A stretch of DNA of 64,000 nucleotides, from assembly GCA_023369685.1 (NCBI GenBank), contig SACZ01000003.1, positions 1 to 64,000 of the forward strand. The letters run 5' to 3'. A program made the translations under genes and the position numbers. Below are positions 1 through 7,140 of this stretch, one piece after another (the first letter of the stretch is position 1; the number at the start of each line of letters is the position of its first letter). This DNA comes from Prolixibacteraceae bacterium JC049 (GTDB lineage Bacteria > Bacteroidota > Bacteroidia > Bacteroidales > Prolixibacteraceae). The notes below the pieces were generated by a model that saw nothing but the letters and a program-made list of their open reading frames with translations, was not told where the DNA came from and searched no databases.

Positions 1-108
1 AGGTGACTATTGCAATGAGGTTCCACCTCTTCCCATCCCGAACAGAGAAGTTAAGCTCATTAGCGCCGATGGTACTGCAGAAATGTGGGAGAGTAGGTCG
101 TCGCCATT
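1..108 (+). rRNA. rrf: 5S ribosomal RNA (3' end of an rRNA operon)
   Basis: The stretch carries the conserved 5S core, including CCGAACAGAGAAGTTAAG and GCGCCGATGGTACTGC, followed by GGGAGAGTAGGTCG. The first bases (GGTGAC, 2-7) pair with GTCGCC (100-105) through one wobble, forming helix I. The gene may begin one to three bases before the window. It is followed directly by a strong terminator, so this is the end of an rRNA operon whose 16S and 23S genes lie to the left. No tRNA is seen between it and the terminator. Confidence 0.95.
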
Positions 109-113
109 TTACT

Positions 114-148
114 AAGCTTCGATTCATTCCAGAGTCGAAGCTTTTTTT
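114..148 (+). terminator. rRNA operon terminator
   Basis: A perfect 9-bp stem, AAGCTTCGA (114-122) with TCGAAGCTT (135-143), closes a 12-base loop and is followed by an uninterrupted T run. It lies a few bases past the 5S 3' end, as expected for intrinsic termination of the rRNA operon. Confidence 0.9.
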
Positions 149-216
149 GTTTTATATACTTCCTTTATTATTTTCGATTTAAACTCGTAGAATTATACTA
201 TTTAATAAATGCTCTG

Positions 217-224
217 TATTTTTG
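217..224 (+). promoter_or_regulatory. Bacteroidota -7 promoter element (TATTTTTG)
   Basis: TATTTTTG fits the Bacteroidota -7 consensus TAnnTTTG and lies 23 bases before the GTG start at 248, giving a short leader. No clear -33 TTG is seen at the usual spacing, so the call rests on the -7 element and its position. Confidence 0.5.
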
Positions 225-247
225 CTTGAAAGAAAATAGAATAGCAA

Positions 248-1015
248 GTGAAATCGGTAGTATTAATTGGAGCAGGAAATTTAGCCACTCAACTGGGACT
301 TCGATTTAAAGAAGTAGGAGTAGCCATTGAGCAAGTGTATAGTAGATCTGTAGATAGTGCTAAGAAATTGGCAGACTTATTATCGGCAGAGTTTACTACT
401 GAAACCCGAAACATTTTTTCCGCAGATATATATATAATTGCTTTGGCAGATAAAGCATTTCATTCGGTATTAGAAAATATCGATTTTAAGAATGCCTTGA
501 TACTGCATACTGCAGGAAGTATTTCTCTAACTGAACTAAAGAGTTACTCATCGAACTATGGTGTCTTTTATCCACTACAAACTTTTTCTAAAGAGCGGAA
601 AGTAGAGTTTGAAACTATCCCAATATGTGTAGAGGCCAATTCTGAGGAGAATTTGAATGAAATAAAAAAGCTAGCACAATTATGCAGTAAGGATGTTCGG
701 GAGATAAATTCAGAACAACGGAAATCACTACACTTAGCTGCTATTTTTTGTTGTAATTTTGTTAATCATATGTATCACCTAAGTGCAGAAGTGACAGAGA
801 CGCATGCGGTGGATTTCAACATATTGCGTCCATTGATAAAAGAGACAGTTGCAAAGATAGATTTGATGCATCCTAAAGATGCACAAACGGGGCCTGCTGT
901 TCGGTATGATGAGAATATAATGGATAAGCATCTAGCTCAGCTGGAAGATGAAAAGCTAATGAAAGAGCTATATGCTAAATTAAGCAAGAGTATAAACTAT
1001 TATCAAAATAAATAG
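248..1015 (+). CDS. Rossmann-fold DUF2520 domain protein
   Basis: A 255-residue protein starting at GTG. The N-terminus has a nucleotide-binding glycine motif GAGNLA (residues 8-13) after a hydrophobic beta strand, typical of the Rossmann-like domain paired with DUF2520. The C-terminal half (about 130-250) is helical and matches the DUF2520 type by overall character. The exact reaction is not known; relatives are described as putative NAD(P)-dependent oxidoreductases of the 6-phosphogluconate-dehydrogenase or ketopantoate-reductase type. The next gene, a KdsC-like phosphatase, starts two bases after its stop, so the two are almost certainly co-transcribed, as in many Bacteroidota. Confidence 0.85.
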   Translation: MKSVVLIGAGNLATQLGLRFKEVGVAIEQVYSRSVDSAKKLADLLSAEFTTETRNIFSADIYIIALADKAFHSVLENIDFKNALILHTAGSISLTELKSYSSNYGVFYPLQTFSKERKVEFETIPICVEANSEENLNEIKKLAQLCSKDVREINSEQRKSLHLAAIFCCNFVNHMYHLSAEVTETHAVDFNILRPLIKETVAKIDLMHPKDAQTGPAVRYDENIMDKHLAQLEDEKLMKELYAKLSKSINYYQNK

Positions 1016-1017
1016 AG

Positions 1018-1548
1018 ATGGCATTTTTTAAAGAAGAATTGGCTAAAGTAAAAGGATTGGTTTTTGATGTTGATGGTGTCTTGTCGAAAACTGTTTCACC
1101 TTTAGATGAGAATGGAAATCCTATGCGTACAGCAAATGTAAAAGATGGCTTCGCTATTGTAACTGCAGTTAAAGCAGGAATGCATATTGCAATAATTACA
1201 GGTGGAAATACTGCTTCTGTTGAGAATCGATATGCTAAACTGGGAGTTGAGCACATATATATGGGAGCTAAAGATAAGGTTGCTTGCTTAAATGATTTCT
1301 TGTCGAAGACAGGGATTACTGCAGATGAGGTAATGTATATGGGAGACGATATGCCTGATTATAGTATAATGAAAGAGGTGGCTCTTCCTGTTTGCCCTGC
1401 CGATGCAATACCTGATATAAAAAATATATCGAAGTATGTTTCTTATTTTGATGGAGGAAAAGGTTGTGCTCGCGATGTGATTGAGCAGGTATTAAGAGCT
1501 CAGAATAAATGGGTGATTGATGAGACAGCTAAAGGTGTTGCATTTTAA
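1018..1548 (+). CDS. kdsC: KdsC-like HAD phosphatase (KDO 8-phosphate phosphatase)
   Basis: A 176-residue protein of the HAD superfamily, the usual size for the small tetrameric KdsC family. Motif I is FDVDGVLS (residues 16-23) with the nucleophile and acid/base aspartates at 17 and 19. Motif II is the TGG region near 61, and the metal-binding motif GDDMPD is at 109-114. KdsC removes phosphate from KDO 8-phosphate on the way to CMP-KDO and lipopolysaccharide core. The absence of a cap domain and the conserved loop after DVDGV support this over other HAD enzymes. It sits between a DUF2520 gene and a CYTH gene with gaps of 2 and 9 bases, consistent with one operon. Confidence 0.85.
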   Translation: MAFFKEELAKVKGLVFDVDGVLSKTVSPLDENGNPMRTANVKDGFAIVTAVKAGMHIAIITGGNTASVENRYAKLGVEHIYMGAKDKVACLNDFLSKTGITADEVMYMGDDMPDYSIMKEVALPVCPADAIPDIKNISKYVSYFDGGKGCARDVIEQVLRAQNKWVIDETAKGVAF

Positions 1549-1557
1549 TTAAAGATT

Positions 1558-2034
1558 ATGGGCATTGAGATTGAAAGAAAGTTTTTAGTTAATGACAGTG
1601 ATTTTCTGAATGAATATTCAGGAGAGATCTTAATGCAAGGATATTTGAGTACAGACCCAGAACGAACTGTTCGAGTTAGAATAAAAGGTACTGAGGCATG
1701 GCTCACAATAAAGGGAAAAGGTGCGGGAATAGCACGCCCTGAGTTCGAATATCAAATTCCTATAGAAGACGCACGGGAAATGCTAAATATGTGTGTGGGA
1801 AATCGAATAGAGAAAATTCGCTATAAAATAGAATTTGATAATAGAGTATGGGAAGTAGATCGATTTCTGGGGCAGAATGAAGGATTAATATTGGCTGAAA
1901 TAGAGCTAAACAGTGAAGATGAAGAAATAAAGTTACCAGAATGGATAGCTCAGGAAGTTAGCAACGATAATAGATATTTTAACTCCTATTTATTTTTATC
2001 TCCTTTTGCCAGTTGGGAGGCTAAAAGGGAATAA
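1558..2034 (+). CDS. CYTH domain protein (triphosphate tunnel metalloenzyme)
   Basis: A 158-residue protein beginning MGIEIERKFLV, the EIERKFLV signature of CYTH proteins. Alternating charged residues such as RTVRVRIKG, EFEYQIP and EIEL follow, as in the beta strands that line the triphosphate-binding tunnel. Bacterial members of this length hydrolyse inorganic triphosphate or have unknown substrates; the sequence does not show which. It follows the kdsC-like gene after 9 bases and is probably the last gene of that operon. Confidence 0.9.
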   Translation: MGIEIERKFLVNDSDFLNEYSGEILMQGYLSTDPERTVRVRIKGTEAWLTIKGKGAGIARPEFEYQIPIEDAREMLNMCVGNRIEKIRYKIEFDNRVWEVDRFLGQNEGLILAEIELNSEDEEIKLPEWIAQEVSNDNRYFNSYLFLSPFASWEAKRE

Positions 2035-2092
2035 TTTTTGTACAATTACGTTCTTATATCTGAAACAATAAATAAACCGCAAACAGATTTTT

Positions 2093-4108
2093 ATGAATCG
2101 AATCTTAATTGTAACCATACTGATTTTACTGGGTAGTTGGGGAACCCGGGCAGGATCGACCGAATTGTTGAGAAAAAAGGAAAAAGAGAAGAAAGAGCAA
2201 AAGGTTGACTCTTTGAAAATAGGTATTGATTTCTTAAAAAGATACCTGTCGGAGAAAGAGGGATGGTATGTGCCAGGGAAAAACCTAAAGCAATCGATGC
2301 AAGGAATTGTTTCGCATTTTGAATCGGGTCCGCTTGATAGCTTAATTAATAAAATTGATTATTACAGACAGTTTGATAACCTATTATGGGTAGATAGACG
2401 ACCAGAGGATATTCCAATGCCTGATTCTATCTCAGGAGTTGTTTCTAACGTAGAGTTGGAAGAGACACTTATGAGAATCGACAGGAATGTAAAAACAAGC
2501 TTTTTTGATAGTATAATTGTTGTTCCTCCAGTGCTTTTTGCTGATATAGAGCAAAAAATAGATATCATCGAAGAAGGGGAAGAGGAACACATTTTTGCTG
2601 ATGGCAAAAGAGCTATGCCAGATTCTATCTCTATCAATGTACATGATACAATTTGGAATAAGATGTCTGATTCGCTACGTCAGGAAACATTTGCTAATGC
2701 TCGAAAATCATATTTGGATTCCATCCGAAGAGAGTACAACGATTCGTTGATTTATGCATACCGCGATTCGGTAAGTGCAGATTATAGAACGAAGTATGTA
2801 CAGCTATTTTCAGATTCTATTCAACGTTATTATTCAGATTCTATTCGATTAAATAATATTACACGCATTAAAGAGTGGAACGACAGTGTTGTACACATTA
2901 CGAATCAAAGAATTGCAGGATTGTTAGGTTACTTAAGCAATAAGGCAATAAACGATTCGGTGGATGTTAATGTATTGGATATAGATGGAAATCCTTTAAC
3001 ATTACGATTGAAAAATAATGATCCATACTACATGCGCGTATGGATGAAAAATCAGCAACGGGATTCATTGAGTGTACGTATAGAAAATATTAATCGCAGA
3101 ACCATGCGTATGTATATCGATGATGGGGTAAGTTTTAATCGATTTACAGTTGCAGAGAAAAAGGATTACATTTTCGACTATAAAAAACCAAGTAAGAAAA
3201 TAAATAAGGTCAGTAAGAAAGTAGATGTGTATGGACCATGGACACTGAGTGGTGATGGTACTGTTGGCTTTACACAAACTCATGTGGGCGATTATTGGAA
3301 AAAAGGAGGAAACAGTTCGATGTCTATTCTTTTTGTACTGAAAGGAAAAGCATTATATAAGAAGAATAAGATAAACTGGGCAACCAATGGAGAATTGCGT
3401 AATGGCTGGGCCCGACTTGGTGGCGATAATGTGGAGAATAAACTTCGTAAGAGTAGTGATAAGCTTTATGTGGCTTCTCGTTTAGGTGTTTCGGCTTTTA
3501 AAAAGTGGTTTTATTCTGCTGAAGCCTCGTTTGAAACGCAGTTGTTTAATGGGTATAAATATTCATCACCTAAGAAACAGATTTCGGCATTTATGGCTCC
3601 GGGAACATTCAAATTTAAACTGGGTATGGATTATAAACCACATAAAAACATGTCGGTATTTGTTTCTCCAATAACCATGAAAACAGTTTGGGTACTGAGC
3701 GATGATGTAGATAAATCGAGTTATGGTATTAATAAGGAAAGCTCGAAGAAGAAATTTACAGTTCCTGGTTTAAACTTCGACCTTTCGTGGAAAAAAGAAG
3801 TTACTGATGATATTACTTATCGTACTAAAGTGCGTGCTTTCTTCGATTATACCAATCCGTTTAAAAAGAAAGACATTTGGTGGGAAAATAACATTGTAAT
3901 GCAATTAACTCAGCGAATGAACATGCGTCTGGAGACTTATTTGAAGTATTATCAAAACGAAAAATTCGACGAAAAATATACAAATGCCGAAGGTGAAGAA
4001 GCTACACGAAAAGTGGCAAAATGGCAATTCAAAGAGTTATTTAACATTGGCTTCTCGTATAAAATAAATAAGCGTGTTTATAAGCGAAAAGTGAAAATAC
4101 CGATGTAG
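2093..4108 (+). CDS. DUF3078 domain secreted/outer-membrane-associated protein
   Basis: A 671-residue protein with a signal peptide (about residues 1-20). The C-terminal part (about 380-665) matches the DUF3078 type: it opens with WTLSGDGTVGFTQTHVGDYW and continues with alternating aromatic strands that look like an outer-membrane beta barrel. The middle (about 100-300) is rich in repeated DS dipeptides such as YSDSIR and YRDSVS in a long charged helical region. Function is unknown; proteins of this family are Bacteroidota-specific. The barrel-like C-terminus suggests an outer-membrane location. Confidence 0.75.
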   Translation: MNRILIVTILILLGSWGTRAGSTELLRKKEKEKKEQKVDSLKIGIDFLKRYLSEKEGWYVPGKNLKQSMQGIVSHFESGPLDSLINKIDYYRQFDNLLWVDRRPEDIPMPDSISGVVSNVELEETLMRIDRNVKTSFFDSIIVVPPVLFADIEQKIDIIEEGEEEHIFADGKRAMPDSISINVHDTIWNKMSDSLRQETFANARKSYLDSIRREYNDSLIYAYRDSVSADYRTKYVQLFSDSIQRYYSDSIRLNNITRIKEWNDSVVHITNQRIAGLLGYLSNKAINDSVDVNVLDIDGNPLTLRLKNNDPYYMRVWMKNQQRDSLSVRIENINRRTMRMYIDDGVSFNRFTVAEKKDYIFDYKKPSKKINKVSKKVDVYGPWTLSGDGTVGFTQTHVGDYWKKGGNSSMSILFVLKGKALYKKNKINWATNGELRNGWARLGGDNVENKLRKSSDKLYVASRLGVSAFKKWFYSAEASFETQLFNGYKYSSPKKQISAFMAPGTFKFKLGMDYKPHKNMSVFVSPITMKTVWVLSDDVDKSSYGINKESSKKKFTVPGLNFDLSWKKEVTDDITYRTKVRAFFDYTNPFKKKDIWWENNIVMQLTQRMNMRLETYLKYYQNEKFDEKYTNAEGEEATRKVAKWQFKELFNIGFSYKINKRVYKRKVKIPM

Positions 4109-4125
4109 AAACCGTTGCCAATTCT

Positions 4126-4133
4126 TATATTTG
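4126..4133 (+). promoter_or_regulatory. -7 promoter element (TATATTTG) before SRPBCC/cupin pair
   Basis: TATATTTG is an exact TAnnTTTG match 16 bases before the ATG at 4150. It would give a leader of about ten bases and drive the two overlapping genes that follow. Confidence 0.55.
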
Positions 4134-4149
4134 AGCATAATTTGAAGGT

Positions 4150-4527
4150 ATGAGAGATTATAAGAAATATTTTAAGCTGAATGCTTCTCCTGAAGACGTT
4201 TATAATGTGTTGGTAAACCCAGTTATGTTGGAAATATGGACTGGAGAACCAGCTGTAATGTCTGAAGAGCCTAACTCTGAATTTTCATTGTGGGATGGCG
4301 CAATTGTAGGCAAAAATCTGGAGTTCGAAAAGAATCGTAAGATTGTTCAGGAATGGTACTTTGGTGAAGATACTCCTTCCATTGTAACTTTCATGCTACA
4401 TCCCGATAAATCGAGAACCAGTTTGGAGATAAGGCATACCAATATTCCAGATGATGCGTACGATAATATTGTTGATGGCTGGGAAGAAGATTATATGGGA
4501 TCGGTTCAATCGCTTTTCGAAATTTAA
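4150..4527 (+). CDS. SRPBCC/START-like domain protein
   Basis: A 125-residue single-domain protein with the SRPBCC (AHSA1-like) pattern: an N-terminal strand (YKKYFKLNASPEDVYNVLVNP), a central WDGAIVGK hairpin, an IVQEWYFGE strand and a C-terminal helix (GWEEDYMGSVQSLF). Such proteins bind hydrophobic ligands, but no ligand can be read from the sequence. Its stop codon overlaps the ATG of the next gene (TAATG), so the two are translationally coupled. Confidence 0.8.
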   Translation: MRDYKKYFKLNASPEDVYNVLVNPVMLEIWTGEPAVMSEEPNSEFSLWDGAIVGKNLEFEKNRKIVQEWYFGEDTPSIVTFMLHPDKSRTSLEIRHTNIPDDAYDNIVDGWEEDYMGSVQSLFEI

Positions 4528-5027
4528 TGGAGAAAAACGCTAAATATTGGACTGAAAAACTGGAGCTTCAACCTCATCCGGAGGGTGGTTATTACAAAGA
4601 AGTTTATCGTAGTTGCGATGAGATACCTGCGGGAGCAATAGCTGCTTTCAATGGAGCAAGAAGTTGTTCAACTTCTATCTATTACTTGCTCGAAGGAGAT
4701 GATATGTCTCGGTTACATCGAATAAAATCCGATGAAGGATGGCATTTTTATGCAGGAAATTCAGCCATTGTAATTGATATGGTTTCTCCAGAGGGGAACC
4801 ACTCCAAAGTAAAGGTGGGTAACAACTTGGAACAAGATGAGCATTTGCAATACTTTGTTCCGGCCAACTATTGGTTTGCGGCACACCTTGAGAATAACGA
4901 AGGATTTGCATTGGTTGGTTGCACGGTAGCTCCTGGATTCGATTTTAGTGATTTTGAGATGGCCAATATCGATGAGTTTAAAACGCAATACCCAACATTG
5001 ACAAGTGTTTTAGACAGGTATTTGTAA
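4527..5027 (+). CDS. Cupin-family DUF985 protein
   Basis: A 166-residue cupin with the family signature PHPEGGYYKEVYRS (residues 17-30), the SIYYLLEGDDMSRLHRI strand pair and the GFDFSDFEMA region near the C-terminus. Members are small beta-barrel proteins of unclear function, some suggested to be sugar-binding or epimerase-like. The start overlaps the stop of the SRPBCC gene by one base. A hairpin with a T run follows the stop. Confidence 0.85.
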   Translation: MEKNAKYWTEKLELQPHPEGGYYKEVYRSCDEIPAGAIAAFNGARSCSTSIYYLLEGDDMSRLHRIKSDEGWHFYAGNSAIVIDMVSPEGNHSKVKVGNNLEQDEHLQYFVPANYWFAAHLENNEGFALVGCTVAPGFDFSDFEMANIDEFKTQYPTLTSVLDRYL

Positions 5028-5054
5028 GTCAAAAAAAAATATTCAAAATATAGA

Positions 5055-5097
5055 AAAGCTGGTAATGGATTAATTTCTGTTATCAGCTTTGTTTTTT
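5055..5097 (+). terminator. Terminator after the cupin gene
   Basis: AAAGCTG (5055-5061) pairs with CAGCTTT (5084-5090) and is followed by six Ts at 5092-5097. The loop contains the stop codon of the convergent minus-strand gene, so terminator and gene end overlap. Confidence 0.7.
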
Positions 5098-5369
5098 AAC
5101 TCCTTGTTGATTTCAAGTTGCATTTCTTCTTTTTGTTGGTTGGAAAGCTGATGGTGAGGATGATGACTGCATTGCTTAGCCATTTCAATAACCGATTCGG
5201 TAATGGTGTCGGATTGTTGGTGGAATAACCGACAAAGCTTGCATATTTTGAAATGAAGGTTCAGTTGGAATTTCTGAATGGAAGTGAGCTTATTCTCCTG
5301 ATCAAGCATCATATAATAGGTCGCTTTTTTACAGCTCAAAGCAAATAGGTCAATCAAACGAGTAAGCAT
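5070..5369 (-). CDS. Small zinc-finger-like protein, possible anti-sigma factor
   Basis: A 99-residue protein encoded two bases after the ECF sigma gene. The first half has the pattern SCKKATYYMMLDQ, a hydrophobic spacer, then LHFKICKLCRLF (H-x3-C-x2-C), which resembles the zinc-binding anti-sigma domain (ZAS/zf-HC2) of short Bacteroidota proteins found behind sigma factors. There is no membrane segment, so if it is an anti-sigma factor it is a soluble one. A histidine-rich stretch (CSHHPHHQ) and a charged tail follow. The role is inferred from motif and position. Confidence 0.65.
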   Translation of the reverse strand: MLTRLIDLFALSCKKATYYMMLDQENKLTSIQKFQLNLHFKICKLCRLFHQQSDTITESVIEMAKQCSHHPHHQLSNQQKEEMQLEINKELKNKADNRN

Positions 5370-5371
5370 AG

Positions 5372-5968
5372 TTATTTCGAATTAGAGTGGTTAAACCAGT
5401 TTTTTTCGAGGCATGCACGCAGTTGTAATTTTGCTCTGTGCATCAACACCCAATAATTGGACGAACTAATGTTTAATTCCTTACAGATTTCTTCTGAAGA
5501 AAGATCTTCCATATTCTTTAGGTTGAATACAGCTGCACATTTATCCGATAGCTTTGCCAAACAATTATTCAGAGCAGCATAGAATTCGGAACGATTGACA
5601 GAATGGTCGGCACTTTCGTTCCAGGGCTTTGGTGCAGCCGATTCGTTCCAATGGTTTTGCCATTTCCCGCCAGCATTAAAAAAACTGGAAAGGTCATCCA
5701 CCGAACTGCTTTTCTGTGTGCTTGCCTTGCGGTAGTGGTCAATTATTTTATTCCGAAGAATATTATATAGCCACGTTTTTTCACTGCTATCACCTCTGAA
5801 TTGTTGCTCGTTTTTCAATGCCGAATAAAAAGTGTCTTGCACCAAATCGGCTGCAATATCATCATCGTTCACTCTGGAATATGCAAATGAATAGAGCATA
5901 TCAGAGTAGTTATCGACCCATTTTGCAGGCGATAATTGATGTTTATTATTTGCAGGCTTTTTATCCAT
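5372..5968 (-). CDS. ECF-type RNA polymerase sigma factor
   Basis: A 198-residue sigma-70 family protein. Region 2 is seen as YSFAYSRVNDDDIAADLVQDTFYSAL and TWLYNILRNKIIDHYRK. Region 4 is LAKLSDKCAAVFNLKNMEDLSSEEICKELNISSSNYWVLMHRAKLQLRACL, with its helix-turn-helix at the end (quoted here in continuous family order; see residues about 135-188). The linker is long (about residues 85-130) and holds two WNESA repeats and several tryptophans. The small zinc-finger-like gene follows after two bases and the EamA transporter lies 20 bases upstream on the same strand, so the three probably form one transcript. Confidence 0.9.
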   Translation of the reverse strand: MDKKPANNKHQLSPAKWVDNYSDMLYSFAYSRVNDDDIAADLVQDTFYSALKNEQQFRGDSSEKTWLYNILRNKIIDHYRKASTQKSSSVDDLSSFFNAGGKWQNHWNESAAPKPWNESADHSVNRSEFYAALNNCLAKLSDKCAAVFNLKNMEDLSSEEICKELNISSSNYWVLMHRAKLQLRACLEKNWFNHSNSK

Positions 5969-5988
5969 TCAATGTAAAAATAACCATT

Positions 5989-6900
5989 CTATTTGTTATT
6001 CTGTTCTTTGCGTTTACTTACAACCAAAATTGCTCCTGCCAGTACTAATAATCCGCCAAGAATAGCCAGTGTATTTAATTTTTCAGCATCAATCCATTGA
6101 ATATCCAATGCCGAAAGAACAGCCATAGCTCCGAATGTAATAATTGGGTTTAGTGTGATGATGATGGAAATTTTATTGGCTTCAATGTATTTAAATGAAG
6201 CACCTAATGTGCCGTAAGCAACCAACGTGTTTAGTCCCAGAAATGCCATTAGTGCCCAACCTGAAACCGATAAACTGCCTAATGACTGAAAATCGACCCA
6301 TGGTAAAAAGGCTAGTGATGGCAATCCGTATAAGAACATGTTCAGTGTCTGTGCTTTGTGAGTTCTAACCAATACTTTTTGCAATGCAGCATAAACCGAC
6401 CAGGTAGTAGCACCAAAAATTACCCACCAAACTCCAATGTTATAGGTTTGCTCATCGCCAATTAGCATTTTTAATTGTTGGCGATAAAATACCAGGAAAC
6501 CGATGGATGCTACGACAAATCCAAATATCTGCTTTTTCGATAATCGTTCTTTGAAAATTAAAAAACCATAGGCACCTAAAAGAATAGGTCCTGTTTGAAT
6601 GATAATTTGCGTATTTCCGGGCGATGTGTAGTGAATACCATTCATATAGCCCATATAATTGCACGAAAGAGCAATGGCAGCCAACACCAACAGTAGAGGC
6701 GGCTTTCGTAAAATATTCAACTCTTTAGGTGCTTTAATAGCATGGTAAATGGCCAATAACGAGAAAGCCAATGTAAATCGGAACCACACAATAGTTAACG
6801 GATCAACATTGGTGTCGGCCACTTTTAATGCAATGGCCAAAAAACCCCAAAGCAACGCCGTTGTCGATGCCAGGAATATACCTTTTAGTCTATCACTCAT
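5989..6900 (-). CDS. EamA/DMT family transporter
   Basis: A 303-residue integral membrane protein with about ten hydrophobic segments arranged as two EamA repeats (about 1-140 and 150-300). Typical features are LLWGFLAIALKVA at the start, the PGNTQIIIQTGPI loop and a C-terminal segment ending in VSKRKEQNNK. Family members export amino acids or other small metabolites, but the substrate is not readable. It heads a possible operon with the downstream ECF sigma factor. Confidence 0.88.
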   Translation of the reverse strand: MSDRLKGIFLASTTALLWGFLAIALKVADTNVDPLTIVWFRFTLAFSLLAIYHAIKAPKELNILRKPPLLLVLAAIALSCNYMGYMNGIHYTSPGNTQIIIQTGPILLGAYGFLIFKERLSKKQIFGFVVASIGFLVFYRQQLKMLIGDEQTYNIGVWWVIFGATTWSVYAALQKVLVRTHKAQTLNMFLYGLPSLAFLPWVDFQSLGSLSVSGWALMAFLGLNTLVAYGTLGASFKYIEANKISIIITLNPIITFGAMAVLSALDIQWIDAEKLNTLAILGGLLVLAGAILVVSKRKEQNNK

Positions 6901-6929
6901 CTTAACCTTTTTACTTTTTAACTTTCAAC

Positions 6930-6957
6930 TGCTAGCGCCGTTTTGTAATCGGTGCTA
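6930..6957. repeat. REP-like hairpin element
   Basis: TAGCGCCG (6933-6940) pairs with CGGTGCTA (6950-6957), closing over a TTGTAA-containing loop. The element has the same layout as hairpins at 36.8-37.0 kb (GCTAGCGC, variable arm, TTGTAA, complementary arm, GTGCT), with compensating changes in the stem. A second hairpin, CAACTC (6982-6987) with GAGTTG (6997-7002), follows. The elements lie upstream of the EamA gene and downstream of pheT, with no coding overlap. Confidence 0.6.
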
Positions 6958-7082
6958 TTTAGACTCTTCCAACTGCTTCTACAACTCGTTTGCAATGAGT
7001 TGTTATATTTTACTAACTAAGATCCTTCGTTACAAACAAAGGATAGAGTAATTTGTAAAACTGTGTTAGCATTTAGTGAAAA

Positions 7083-7117
7083 TAAAAAAAAGCCCTGAAC
7101 GTAAAAACGACAGGGCT
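7083..7117 (-). terminator. pheT terminator
   Basis: AGCCCTG (7091-7097) pairs with CAGGGCT (7111-7117). Read on the minus strand the stem is followed by seven Ts. It lies 24 bases beyond the pheT stop. Confidence 0.85.
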
Positions 7118-7140
7118 CATATATATTGGATTGTAACAAT

